From: Streptomyces sp. SID10853
Lineage (GTDB): Bacteria; Actinomycetota; Actinomycetes; Streptomycetales; Streptomycetaceae
Direction: 5' to 3'
Length of the DNA: 44,536 bases
Assembly (NCBI RefSeq): GCF_010548145.1
Contig: NZ_JAAGLN010000034.1
Coordinates: 1-44,536 of the forward strand
Under the pieces are notes generated by a model that saw nothing but the letters and a program-made list of their open reading frames with translations, had not been told where the DNA came from and did not search any database. Positions 15,040-23,273 of this stretch are shown here, one piece after another. Position numbers and translations under genes: made by a program. The stretch's first letter is position 1, and each line of letters starts with the position of its first letter.

Positions 15040-15603
15040 CTAGGCGTTACCCGCCGACGAGGGCTGGTAGAGGTCGTTCAGCTCGTCCGCGTGGTCTTCT
15101 TCCTCCTTGAGAATGTCCTCGATGAGCCGGCGGCTCGTGGGGTCGCTCTCGCCGATCCACCGGACGATCTCCGTGTAGGTCTCGATGACGATCCGCTCGG
15201 CGACGAAATTCTCCCGGATCATCTCCTGGAGGTCGGTCTCCGCAGGTGTCTCGTACTCCGTGTGGGAGCGGGCCACGAGGGTGCCAGGATCCAGGTCGGG
15301 GCTCCCGCCCAGCTGGTTGATCCGGTCCGACACGCGCTGGAAATGGTCGAGTTCCTCCGTGGCGTGCTCACGGAACATGTCGGTGACCTGCTCCCGGTGA
15401 ATGCCCTGCGCCACGATCGCGTTCTGTGTGTAACGCAGATAGCAGACCATTTCGGTGGCGACGACCTGGTTGAGCACCTCGATGAGGCGTTCCAGGTCAG
15501 CGGTGTTCGCGGGGGTTACCGGCCCTTTGGTGATGTTTTTCCGAGCCTCTTCGCGGATTCTCGTCACGTCGATGGCGAACTGATTCTTCACGGGGATTCC
15601 CAT
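15040..15603 (-). CDS. Ferritin-like / bacterioferritin-type protein
   Basis: A 187-residue four-helix protein. Iron-site pattern: VVATEMVCYLRYT in helix A (Glu then Tyr), EHATEELDHFQRVSDRI in helix B (E-x-x-H), ENFVAERIVIETYTEIVR in helix C and EDILKEEEDHADELNDL in helix D (E-x-x-H-x-x-E-L). Members of this bacterioferritin-like family oxidise and store iron or protect DNA under stress. Length is close to Dps/bacterioferritin. The ATG 15603 has no strong ribosome binding site; GTG 15588 is an alternative. Confidence 0.85.
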   Translation of the reverse strand: MGIPVKNQFAIDVTRIREEARKNITKGPVTPANTADLERLIEVLNQVVATEMVCYLRYTQNAIVAQGIHREQVTDMFREHATEELDHFQRVSDRINQLGGSPDLDPGTLVARSHTEYETPAETDLQEMIRENFVAERIVIETYTEIVRWIGESDPTSRRLIEDILKEEEDHADELNDLYQPSSAGNA

Positions 15604-15851
15604 CAGTCATCGAGCACTCAGGAATGGAGTCTTCAAGCGGCCCCGAAAGGATAATCAGCGAACTTCCCGGCTTCGGCCCGACTCGCCCGGCGATCTGCCC
15701 CCGCACATCGTTTGCAGGAGAACCACCGCGGCGCCGCGCGCCGGGGAAATACCGCAGCCTGCCTCTGCCTCTGCGGCCGTCCATCCGCTTTGGGACAATT
15801 CAGTCGTACGGAGTCCGAAGCGGCCGCCCCTACGCTCAGGAGGACGTCGTC

Positions 15852-16535
15852 ATGAGCACCACGGCCACGCGCCGCGAAACAGCCCGCGCGCTGCTCGACA
15901 CGCACGGACAGACCTACGCCGCCCAGGCCGGAATCCGGCTCCGGGACACTCCCCAGCCGCTCTACCAACTACTCGTCCTCGCCTGTCTCCTCAGCGCCCG
16001 AATCCGGGCCTCGGTCGCCGTCGACGCGGCCCGCGAACTGTTCGAGGCGGACATGCGCACCCCCCGCCGGATGCAGGACGCCACCTGGCAGCAGCGGGTG
16101 GACGCCCTGGGCGCCGGCCACTACCGGCGGTACGACGAGAGCACGTCCACCACCCTCGGCAAGGGTGCGGCATTCCTCCGGGAGCGCTACGGCGGCGACC
16201 TGCGGCGTCTGCGCGAAGAAGCCGACGGCGACCCGCAACGCATGGCGGAACTCCTCCAGGAACTGCCCGGGATAGGCCCGGCCGGGGCGGCCATCTTCCT
16301 GCGTGAGGTTCAGGGGATCTGGACGGAGCTGGAGCCCTACCTCGACGGAAAGGCGGTGCAGGGGGCAGAGCGTCTCGGGCTGCCCACGGCCCCCCGCCGG
16401 CTCGCGAAGCTGGTGTCCGCGCAGCAGCTGGCCGTCTTCGCCGCGGCCCTCGTACGAGCCGCGCTCGACACATCAGTCGTGGAGGACGTACGGGAGAGGA
16501 CGGGCGCGGCTGCGCGCAAGCCCCACAGCCGCTGA
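15852..16535 (+). CDS. HhH-GPD (endonuclease III-like) protein without iron-sulfur cluster
   Basis: A 227-residue helix-hairpin-helix protein. The DNA-binding hairpin is LQELPGIGPAGAAIFLREV (about 136-154), followed by LEPYLDGKAVQGAERLGL, where endonuclease III has V-D-T-H-V-x-R; the aspartate is kept. The four C-terminal cysteines of the iron-sulfur cluster of endonuclease III are missing. ATG is chosen for AGGAGG about 9 bases upstream. Probably a DNA-base repair glycosylase relative; activity unproven. Its end is 10 bases from that of the convergent DJ-1 gene. Confidence 0.8.
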   Translation: MSTTATRRETARALLDTHGQTYAAQAGIRLRDTPQPLYQLLVLACLLSARIRASVAVDAARELFEADMRTPRRMQDATWQQRVDALGAGHYRRYDESTSTTLGKGAAFLRERYGGDLRRLREEADGDPQRMAELLQELPGIGPAGAAIFLREVQGIWTELEPYLDGKAVQGAERLGLPTAPRRLAKLVSAQQLAVFAAALVRAALDTSVVEDVRERTGAAARKPHSR

Positions 16536-16545
16536 CACCTGCGGT

Positions 16546-17112
16546 TCAGGGGCCGACCAGGGCGTGATGGACCGCGCCGAGAAAGTCGTCGAGGTCCTTC
16601 GGTGTCCGGGAAGTCACCAGCGTGTAGCCGCCCTCGGGATCGCTCACCACTGGTTCGTCCACCCATGCCTTGGCCCCCGCGTTGCGGATGTCGGTCCGCA
16701 CGGAGGGATAGGACGTGAGCGTCTTGCCCCGGAGGACATCCGCCTCGACCAGGGCCCAGGGGCCGTGGCAGATCGCGGCGATCGGGCGGCCCGAAGCCGC
16801 GAACGCCTTGACCGCGCCGATCGCCTTGTCGTTCAGCCGGAGGTTGTCGGCGTTGATGGTGCCGCCGGGGATCAGCAGCAGCTGGTGGGCGGCCGGATCC
16901 ACCGTGTCGAAGGTGGCGGTGGGCTGTACGGTCTCGCCGGGATCCTTGTCACCCACCAGAGTCAGAATGGGCTCCGCCGTGGCGGCGGCGACAGTGACGT
17001 CGGCGCCGTCCTCGCGCAACCGCCTGAGAGGAACGAGCAATTCGTCCTGCTCGACACCGTAATTGGTGACGAGTGCGAGGACGCGGTGACCATTGAGCGG
17101 CTTGTCAGCCAT
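16546..17112 (-). CDS. DJ-1/PfpI-family protein
   Basis: A 188-residue class-I-glutamine-amidotransferase-like protein. The nucleophile elbow is AAICHGPWALVEADVL (Cys about 109, followed by His), and an acidic residue stands in the early strand VEQDELLVP. Close to PfpI/YhbO and general stress protein 18, which act on glyoxals or as chaperone/protease-like proteins. ATG chosen with GAAAGG 8 bases upstream; the longer frame starts in non-coding sequence. Probably stress-related, like its neighbours. Confidence 0.9.
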   Translation of the reverse strand: MADKPLNGHRVLALVTNYGVEQDELLVPLRRLREDGADVTVAAATAEPILTLVGDKDPGETVQPTATFDTVDPAAHQLLLIPGGTINADNLRLNDKAIGAVKAFAASGRPIAAICHGPWALVEADVLRGKTLTSYPSVRTDIRNAGAKAWVDEPVVSDPEGGYTLVTSRTPKDLDDFLGAVHHALVGP

Positions 17113-17441
17113 GATGCGCCTTTCCTTCGTACAATCCGTCGGCCGAAGGGGCCGAGTCCATACGGAGGCCCGGCGCGGACAGCTCCGGGCCTTGTTTCTC
17201 ATTCTGCCCGTATGCGGCTGAGTACCCCAGTGGACGATCCATTCGGGTTTCCCGCCATGGCTCGCCCGATGCGCCGCGGATTTGACAGTTCGAGCCGCGG
17301 TGGGACGGTTGATGGAGCGGGTGGTTCAGCAGGCCGCGTCCGTGACTCCGGCAGTTCCGGGGCGACGCGCCGGTCGACCGGTCAGCGGGGTCGTGGCTGC
17401 TGTGTGCCCATACCGAGCAGAAGAGAGGGCGGCGGTCCGCC
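17113..17441. other. Gene-free divergent promoter gap
   Basis: 329 bases between the start of the DJ-1/PfpI gene and that of the alcohol dehydrogenase. No credible small gene, RNA or strong hairpin was seen. It must hold promoters for both genes; a GGGTAC sequence reads on the lower strand near 17223-17228 and could be a general-stress (SigB-type) -10 box, but no matching -35 was found. Confidence 0.4.
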
Positions 17442-18605
17442 ATGCGGGCAGCAGTGTACGAAGGACCGCGGACGGTCACAGTGAAGGACGTACCGGACGC
17501 GAGGATCGAGCATCCCTGCGACATCATCGTGAAGATCACCAGTACCAACATCTGCGGCTCCGATCTCCACATGTACGAGGGGCGGACCTCGTTCGAGACC
17601 GGGCGCACGCTCGGGCACGAGAACCTGGGGCAGGTCGTCGAGGTGGGGTCCGGCGTCAGCAAGGTCAAGGTCGGCGAGTACGTCGTCCTCCCGTTCAACA
17701 TCGCCTGTGGTTTCTGCAAACAGTGCGAGAAGGGGCTGACGAACTACTGCCTGACCATGCAGCCGGAACCCGCCAAGGCGGGGGCCGCGTACGGGTTCGC
17801 GGAGATGGGCCCGTACCAGGGCGGACAGGCCGAATTGCTGCGGGTCCCGTACGGCGACTTCAACGCCCTGCGGCTGGGCGAGGACGCGGCCGAGCGGCAG
17901 GTGGACTACGTGATGCTCTCCGACATCTTCCCCACCGGCTACCACGCCACCGAGATGGCGGATGTGAAGCCCGGCGACCAGACCATCGTCTACGGGGCCG
18001 GCCCGGTCGGTCTGATGGCCGCCTACTCGGCGCTCCTCAAGGGCGCCGGGCGTGTGTGGGTCGCCGACCACCAGCCCGACCGGCTGCGCATCGCGGAGGA
18101 GATCGGGGCGATCCCGATCGATACAGGCCGCGAGGACCCGGCCGAAGTGGTCAAGGAAGCCACACTCGGACTGGGCGCCGACAACGGCTGCGAGTGCGTC
18201 GGCTACCAGGCCCACGATCCCCACGGCAAGGAGGACGCGGCCCTTACCCTCAACGGCCTGATCGACGCCGTGCGGTTCACCGGATCGCTGGGCGTGGTGG
18301 GGGTGTTCCTTCCGGAGGATCCGGGCGGCGCCGAAGCCCAGGGAGAACTCGAAGGACAGGGCAAGGTCGCCTTCGACTACGGCCTGATGTGGTTCAAGGG
18401 CCAGCGGATGGGCACCGGTCAGGCACCCGTCAAGCGTTACAACCGCGCCCTGCGCGACCTCATCGCGGGAGGGAAGGCCGAGCCGAGCTTCCTGGTCTCC
18501 CACGAGCTCAGCCTCGACGAGGCGTCCATCGCGTACGAGAAGTTCGACGCGCGTGAGGACGGGTGGACCAAGGTCGTGCTCCATCCCGACGGCCCTTCCG
18601 CCTGA
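17442..18605 (+). CDS. Zinc alcohol dehydrogenase, glutathione-independent formaldehyde dehydrogenase type
   Basis: A 387-residue MDR-superfamily enzyme that oxidises formaldehyde or related aldehydes/alcohols with bound NAD. Catalytic zinc ligands are Cys38 (NICGSD) and His59-Glu60 (LGHEN). The structural zinc site is Cys89, Cys92, Cys95 and Cys103 (CGFCKQCEKGLTNYC). The Rossmann loop is VYGAGPVGLMAAY. The insert around ECVGYQAHDPHGKEDAALTL and the long C-terminal region fit the FdhA-type subgroup rather than simple alcohol dehydrogenases. The ATG lies after GGGCGGCGG, a poor binding site. A role in aldehyde detoxification is inferred. Confidence 0.88.
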   Translation: MRAAVYEGPRTVTVKDVPDARIEHPCDIIVKITSTNICGSDLHMYEGRTSFETGRTLGHENLGQVVEVGSGVSKVKVGEYVVLPFNIACGFCKQCEKGLTNYCLTMQPEPAKAGAAYGFAEMGPYQGGQAELLRVPYGDFNALRLGEDAAERQVDYVMLSDIFPTGYHATEMADVKPGDQTIVYGAGPVGLMAAYSALLKGAGRVWVADHQPDRLRIAEEIGAIPIDTGREDPAEVVKEATLGLGADNGCECVGYQAHDPHGKEDAALTLNGLIDAVRFTGSLGVVGVFLPEDPGGAEAQGELEGQGKVAFDYGLMWFKGQRMGTGQAPVKRYNRALRDLIAGGKAEPSFLVSHELSLDEASIAYEKFDAREDGWTKVVLHPDGPSA

Positions 18606-18806
18606 CCCTCGGGCGCGCGGCCCCCGCTCCGCGGGTGATCCGCGTGCTCGAACCTGCGCGACCGGGTGACGGCGAGACCCGGAGGCCTGGGCGCGCCGGT
18701 CGCGCCCGCCGACGGGCCGGACCGCGCGGGGCCCACCGGCCCACTCATAAGCGGCCCACTGCCAGGAGACCCACTGATAAACTGGGGTCACGCTTCGAAA
18801 ACCGTT

Positions 18807-18834
18807 GGGGCCCGTACCGAGGGGTACGGGCCCC
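18807..18834 (+). promoter_or_regulatory. Strong 5' leader hairpin of the DEAD-box helicase gene
   Basis: A perfect 12-bp stem (GGGGCCCGTACC at 18807-18818, complement at 18823-18834) with the tetraloop GAGG, ending 37 bases before the helicase ATG. It could be the terminator of the formaldehyde dehydrogenase gene 200 bases upstream, or a leader element controlling the helicase (such genes are often cold-regulated through their leader). GATAAACT just upstream (18775-18782) could be part of a promoter, which would put the hairpin at the very 5' end of the helicase mRNA. Confidence 0.6.
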
Positions 18835-18871
18835 GGCGCGTTCCGGGCGCCAGACCGAGGAAGGGTCCCCC

Positions 18872-20242
18872 ATGAACGCGAAGCCGCCGGCCCCGAAGGG
18901 CGAACTCACCACGCCGCAGGGGGCCGCCAGCAGTCTGCCGCCCGTCGAGTCCTTCGACGCACTCGGGCTGCCGCCGGAGCTGACGGCGACGATGGCCGGC
19001 CTCGGCGTGACGGAGCCCTTCCCGATCCAGGCGGCCACCCTGCCCAACGCGCTGGCCGGGCGTGATGTCCTCGGCCGCGCCCGGACCGGCTCGGGCAAGA
19101 CGCTTGCCTTCGGGCTTGCGCTGCTGGCGCGGACGGCGGATGCGCGAGCGGAGTCGAAGTGCCCGCTCGCACTGGTCCTGGTGCCGACCCGGGAGCTCGC
19201 ACAGCAGGTGAGCGACGCGCTGGCGCCCTACGCCCAGGCGCTCAATGTGCGGCTGGCGACGGTGGTGGGCGGGCTGGCGATCAACCGGCAGGCTGCGCTG
19301 CTGCGGACCGGAGCCGAAGTGGTCGTCGCGACACCCGGGCGGCTCGCCGACCTCGTATCGCGTCGGTCCTGCGATCTGCGGCAGGTGCGGATCACGGTGC
19401 TGGACGAGGCGGACCAGATGTGTGACCTGGGGTTCCTGCCGCAGGTCTCGGAAATCCTGGACCAGGTCCGCCTGGACGGGCAGCGGCTGCTGTTCTCGGC
19501 CACCCTCGACCGCAATGTCGACCAGCTGGTGCGGAACTATCTGCACGAGCCGGTCGTGACCTCGCTCGACCGGGTGGCGGGCTCGGTCACCACGATGGAA
19601 CACCATGTGCTGAACGTCCACCCCGCCGACAAGTACGCGACCGCGACCGAGATCGCCGCGCGGGACGGCCGGGTCCTGATGTTCCTGGACACCAAGGCGG
19701 GCGTCGACCAGTTCACCCGGCACCTGCGGGCCAGCGGCGTACGGGCCGGCGGCCTGCACAGCGGGAAGTCGCAGCCCCAGCGCACCCACACGCTCGCGCA
19801 GTTCAAGGACGGTGAGATCACCGTCCTGGTGGCCACCAATGTCGCGGCGCGCGGCATCCACATCGAGGCGCTCGACCTCGTCGTCAACGTCGACCCGCCT
19901 GCCGACGCCAAGGACTACCTGCACCGTGGTGGGCGTACGGCCCGCGCCGGGGAGTCCGGGAACGTGGTCACGCTGGTCACCCCGGACCAGCGGCGGGACG
20001 TGAACCGGATCATGACCGAGGCCCGGATCCGGCCGACAGTCACCCAGGTGCGCTCCGGCGAGGAGAGGCTGACCGCCATCACCGGGGCGAAGCGGCCGCC
20101 GATCGAGGGGAAGGGCGGCGGCAATGCCCCCTTCCGCGGCATGGGTACGCGTCCGGGCCGGGCCAAGGAGTCCCGCAGAACGGCCGACGCCCGCAGGACG
20201 GCGGAAGCACGCGCGGCCGCCCGGGTACGCAAGGGCCGCTGA
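18872..20242 (+). CDS. DEAD-box RNA helicase
   Basis: A 456-residue RhlE/CsdA-type ATP-dependent RNA helicase. All motifs are seen in order: Q-motif PFPIQAATLP, ARTGSGKT (motif I), PTRELAQQ (Ia), ATPGRL (Ib), DEAD (II), SAT (III), LMFLDTKAGVDQF (IV), VATNVAARGIHIEALDLVV (V) and HRGGRTARAG (VI). A basic Arg/Ala-rich tail of about 60 residues (TRPGRAKESRR onward) probably binds RNA. ATG chosen after GAGGAAGGG. Works in RNA folding, ribosome assembly or mRNA decay, often at low temperature. Confidence 0.95.
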   Translation: MNAKPPAPKGELTTPQGAASSLPPVESFDALGLPPELTATMAGLGVTEPFPIQAATLPNALAGRDVLGRARTGSGKTLAFGLALLARTADARAESKCPLALVLVPTRELAQQVSDALAPYAQALNVRLATVVGGLAINRQAALLRTGAEVVVATPGRLADLVSRRSCDLRQVRITVLDEADQMCDLGFLPQVSEILDQVRLDGQRLLFSATLDRNVDQLVRNYLHEPVVTSLDRVAGSVTTMEHHVLNVHPADKYATATEIAARDGRVLMFLDTKAGVDQFTRHLRASGVRAGGLHSGKSQPQRTHTLAQFKDGEITVLVATNVAARGIHIEALDLVVNVDPPADAKDYLHRGGRTARAGESGNVVTLVTPDQRRDVNRIMTEARIRPTVTQVRSGEERLTAITGAKRPPIEGKGGGNAPFRGMGTRPGRAKESRRTADARRTAEARAAARVRKGR

Positions 20243-20356
20243 CCCGGACGGGCCTGGTGGCCTGGAGGGGACCTGGCGCCCCGCCGCCGCCTCGGCGGAG
20301 GGCCGCCGCCCGTTCACCGGTGCGGGTCTCGCTCCTGCGAAGCCCCCACCACCGGA

Positions 20357-21289
20357 TCAGACGGTGAGGACGAGCTTGCCCCGGAGGTGGCCGCGGTCGA
20401 GCAGCCGGTGCGCGTCGGCGACGCGCTCGAAGGGGAACGTCTCCTGTACGTGGACCCGGAGCCTGCCCTGTTCGACAAGGCCGACGAGACCTCGCAGGGC
20501 GACCGGATCGGGGTCGACCGCGATACCGCTGAAGCGCATACCGGCCGCCGCGAACCGGGCGGCGAGCTCCGCGTCCCCCTCGGCGACCGCCGTCACCAAG
20601 TGACCACCGGGGCGGAGCACTTCGAGCGACCTCTCGACGGTGTCGCCGCCGATCGTGTCGAGCACGACGTCGACGTCACGAACCACATCGGTGAAGTCGA
20701 CCGCCGTGTAGTCGATCACCTCGTCGGCGCCGCACTCCTCGACGAACGTCCGCTTGCTCCCGCCGGCGGTCGCGATCACATGCGCGCCGAGCGCTTTCGC
20801 GATCTGGACCGCGACATGGCCGACCCCACCGCCACCGCCGTGGACCAGGACCCGGTCGCCCTCACTCACGCCGCCGAGGTCGACGAGACCCTGCCACGCC
20901 GTCAGCCCGACGACCGGCAGCGCCGCCGCCTCGACATGCGAGAGCGACGCAGGCTTGCGTACCAGGTGCAGCGCCGGCGCCGCGACGACCTCGGCGTACG
21001 CGCTCGCCGCCCGCGGGAACAGCGGCATCCCGAACACCTCGTCGCCGGGCCTGAACCGATACGTCAGCGACCCCTCGGCGACCACGCCGCTGATGTCCCA
21101 GCCGAGGACGAACGGCGGCCGGCCCATCATCGGAGGGAACTCGCCGGCGCGCAGGAGCGCCTCCACCGGATTCAGCCCGATCGCCTTGACACGGACGAGT
21201 ACCTCGGTCGGAAGGGGCTGGGGCTCGGGCGCGTCCACGATGGTGAGCACCTCGGGACCGCCGAGCGTCTGCTGGGTGATGACTCGCAT
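20357..21289 (-). CDS. NADPH:quinone oxidoreductase-type MDR enzyme
   Basis: A 310-residue zinc-free medium-chain dehydrogenase/reductase of the quinone oxidoreductase group. N-terminal GroES-like domain with GWDISGVV and GDEVFGMPLFP; nucleotide site VLVHGGGGGVGHVAVQIAKALG (about 148-169), where a Gly-rich loop binds NADPH. The catalytic-zinc Cys is absent. Probably reduces quinones or enals. Divergent from an HxlR regulator (74 bases between starts), which commonly controls such redox enzymes in response to electrophiles. Confidence 0.9.
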   Translation of the reverse strand: MRVITQQTLGGPEVLTIVDAPEPQPLPTEVLVRVKAIGLNPVEALLRAGEFPPMMGRPPFVLGWDISGVVAEGSLTYRFRPGDEVFGMPLFPRAASAYAEVVAAPALHLVRKPASLSHVEAAALPVVGLTAWQGLVDLGGVSEGDRVLVHGGGGGVGHVAVQIAKALGAHVIATAGGSKRTFVEECGADEVIDYTAVDFTDVVRDVDVVLDTIGGDTVERSLEVLRPGGHLVTAVAEGDAELAARFAAAGMRFSGIAVDPDPVALRGLVGLVEQGRLRVHVQETFPFERVADAHRLLDRGHLRGKLVLTV

Positions 21290-21328
21290 GACTCTCCTGG
21301 CTCGGGAAGGGGGTTGGAACCCAGGCTA

Positions 21329-21357
21329 GGTTTCCGAAAGGAACCAGCAGGTACCTT
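21329..21357 (+). promoter_or_regulatory. Candidate HxlR operator and leaderless promoter
   Basis: GGTTTCC-GAAA-GGAACC (21329-21345) is an imperfect inverted repeat in the 74-base gap between the divergent oxidoreductase and HxlR genes. TACCTT at 21352-21357 stands 6 bases before the ATG, the place of the -10 box for a leaderless mRNA; no ribosome binding site is present. The regulator could therefore control both genes by covering this site. Confidence 0.5.
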
Positions 21358-21363
21358 GGCGCC

Positions 21364-21807
21364 ATGAGCGGTTTCGGTCCCGGTGGCCCCTTCCTCGCCG
21401 ACTGTCCGGCACGTCTGGCGGTCGAGCTCATCGCCGACAAGTGGACGGCGGTCGTGCTCTACGCCCTCAGCAGGGGCCCGGTACGCCATGGCGAACTGAT
21501 CGGACTGATCGGCGGCATCTCCCGCAAGGTGCTCACCCAGACGCTCCGGCGGCTCGAGGCACACGGGCTGGTCCGCCGCCACGCCTACGCCGAGGCGCCG
21601 CCCCGCGTCGAGTACGAGCTGACACCGCTCGGGGCGACGCTGATCGATCCGATCCACATGCTGACCGAGTGGGCGAGGGCCAACGGCGACGCGGTGCTCG
21701 AAGCGCTCGACGCCGGTCCCCGATCGCGGCTGACGCCCCCCGGTGCGGTGGCCGTCAGCGTCAGCGTACGAGGCGGGGGAAGAGGGCTTCGGCGCTGCCG
21801 CGGTTGA
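21364..21807 (+). CDS. HxlR-family winged-helix regulator
   Basis: A 147-residue MarR-related regulator. The family's N-terminal Cys is seen (FLADCPARLAVELIADKWT), followed by the wing region RHGELIGLIGGISRKVLTQT, LRRLEAHGLVRRHAY and VEYELTPLGATLIDPI. A Cys at this place can sense oxidants or electrophiles, as in HypR/YodB. The C-terminal 30 residues are low in complexity and overlap the end of the convergent amidohydrolase gene by 47 bases. Probably controls the adjacent oxidoreductase. Confidence 0.92.
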   Translation: MSGFGPGGPFLADCPARLAVELIADKWTAVVLYALSRGPVRHGELIGLIGGISRKVLTQTLRRLEAHGLVRRHAYAEAPPRVEYELTPLGATLIDPIHMLTEWARANGDAVLEALDAGPRSRLTPPGAVAVSVSVRGGGRGLRRCRG

Positions 21808-22708
21808 TCGCCTCGGCCTGGCCGGGGGTGAAGCCTGGGTAGGTCTCCAGGAAGTGGTTGTAGTAACTGCCCGCGTCCTGCGGGGCGAAGGGCCAGTCGC
21901 TGCCGTACAGGACGTGGCCCGGCTCGGCGAAGGCGAGCAGCGAGGGCAGGGCGCTGGGGCTGGCGGCCAGCGCGGTGTCGAAGTAGAAGCGCTTGAGGTC
22001 GTGGAGCACGTCCTCGGCCGTCCGGCTGGTGTCGACCACGGTCGAGGTCAGGCCGGAGAACCGGTAGGCGGCGTAGGGCAGGAAGCCGCCGCCGTGCGAC
22101 AGGATCACCTTGACGTCCGGGTGCCGGCTCATGACGCCGTTGAGGACCATGTTCACCGCGGTGCGGGTGGTGTCGAAGATGTAGTCGGCCAGCGGGGCCG
22201 GGGTTCCGGGGAGCAGTGCCATCGGGGGCTGCGCCGGGTGGATGAACACGGTCGCCTGCCGCCGGTCCAGCTCGGCCCAGAGCGCATCGAAGTCCGGGTC
22301 GCCGAGGTAGCGGCCCCCGGCGTTGGACATGAGAACCACACCGTCGGCACCCAGGGTGTCCAGTGCGTAAGCGGTCTCGGCCAGGGCTCCGTCCACGTCC
22401 GGCAGGGGAATGGAGGCGAAGGAGCCGATCCGGGCCGGGTGGTCCTTGACCATTTCGGCGCCGTACTCGTTGACGGCGCGGGCCAGGGTGCGGGCGGCGG
22501 CCGGGTCGCCGTCGAGGCGGACACCGGGCGCAGTGACGGACAGGATGCCGGTGGCGATGCCCTGCTGGTCCATCATCGCGATCGCGTCGGCCGCGCTCCA
22601 GGCCGGGATCGCCCAGCCACCCGAGTCCATCCCGCGGGATTCCAGGGCGGTGGCCCAGACGGGCGGAACGATGTGCTGGTGGACGTCTATGCGTGCGGGG
22701 AAGCTCAC
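21761..22708 (-). CDS. Amidohydrolase-2 family metal-dependent hydrolase/decarboxylase
   Basis: A 315-residue TIM-barrel enzyme of the amidohydrolase_2 (ACMSD/resorcylate-decarboxylase-like) family. Metal ligands: IDVHQHIVPP (H-x-H) near the start, VFIHPAQPP, VILSHGGGFLPYA and LYGSDWPFA (Asp). Such enzymes remove CO2 from or hydrolyse aromatic acids. The GTG start follows AGGAGG by 9 bases; a longer frame would enter the MarR operator and promoter region. Divergent from a MarR regulator that probably represses it. Confidence 0.88.
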   Translation of the reverse strand: MSFPARIDVHQHIVPPVWATALESRGMDSGGWAIPAWSAADAIAMMDQQGIATGILSVTAPGVRLDGDPAAARTLARAVNEYGAEMVKDHPARIGSFASIPLPDVDGALAETAYALDTLGADGVVLMSNAGGRYLGDPDFDALWAELDRRQATVFIHPAQPPMALLPGTPAPLADYIFDTTRTAVNMVLNGVMSRHPDVKVILSHGGGFLPYAAYRFSGLTSTVVDTSRTAEDVLHDLKRFYFDTALAASPSALPSLLAFAEPGHVLYGSDWPFAPQDAGSYYNHFLETYPGFTPGQAEAINRGSAEALFPRLVR

Positions 22709-22730
22709 TTCCTCTGCCCTCCTAAAAGCT

Positions 22731-22761
22731 AGCAAGCTAATCAATTCCTTCAGTAAGCTAA
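22731..22761. promoter_or_regulatory. Paired repeats AG(C/T)AAGCTAA in divergent MarR promoter
   Basis: AGCAAGCTAA at 22731-22740 and AGTAAGCTAA at 22752-22761 are spaced by exactly 21 bases, two turns of DNA. The second overlaps TAAGCT (22754-22759), which lies 7 bases before the MarR ATG and suits a leaderless -10 box. The first lies where a promoter of the leftward amidohydrolase is expected (TTAGCTT on that strand). A bound MarR dimer pair would block both. Confidence 0.6.
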
Positions 22762-22766
22762 CAGTC

Positions 22767-23246
22767 ATGGACAGAGGAAGCAACGGAGCCCTGAACGCGA
22801 GCGCCGCGCCGGACGCCGGAGTGGAAGAGCTGGCGCACGCGGCGGACGTGCTCTTCTACGCGATGCGCCGCGCCCGCTCGGTGGCGGGCCAGGCGGGCCC
22901 GGACCTGACCCTCGCCCAGCTGGCCCTCATCGACCCGCTGGCCGCGTCGGACGAACTGCCCGTCGGGCAACTCGCCGCCGCGGCCGATGTCAGCGTCCCC
23001 ACAGCGACCCGGATGCTGCAGCAGCTGGAGAGCAGGGGCAGCGTGATCCGCCGCCGCTCCCCCACCGACGAACGCCGCGTACTGGTCAGCCTGACCGAGG
23101 AGGGCGCCCGCCAGCTCACCGCCGTCCGCGCGAGTCTCCGCGAACGCCAGGCCCGCACCCTCGCCGGCTTCCCGCCGGCCGAACGGGCCCAGCTCACCCG
23201 CCAGCTGCACCGCCTGGCCGCGGCCATCAACGCTCTCGACGCTTGA
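22767..23246 (+). CDS. MarR-family regulator
   Basis: A 159-residue winged-helix repressor. The recognition helix and wing are LPVGQLAAAADVSVPTATRM, LQQLESRGSVIRRRS and PTDERRVLVSLTEEG, typical of MarR proteins (D-x-R in the wing). No ribosome binding site precedes the ATG, but a -10-like TAAGCT does, so the mRNA may be leaderless. Divergent from the amidohydrolase; the paired repeats between them are the likely operator. A phenolic or aromatic acid ligand would fit both families, but is not shown. Confidence 0.9.
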   Translation: MDRGSNGALNASAAPDAGVEELAHAADVLFYAMRRARSVAGQAGPDLTLAQLALIDPLAASDELPVGQLAAAADVSVPTATRMLQQLESRGSVIRRRSPTDERRVLVSLTEEGARQLTAVRASLRERQARTLAGFPPAERAQLTRQLHRLAAAINALDA

Positions 23247-23273
23247 GGCGGGTGGCCGCCGAGTGCGGTGTGG

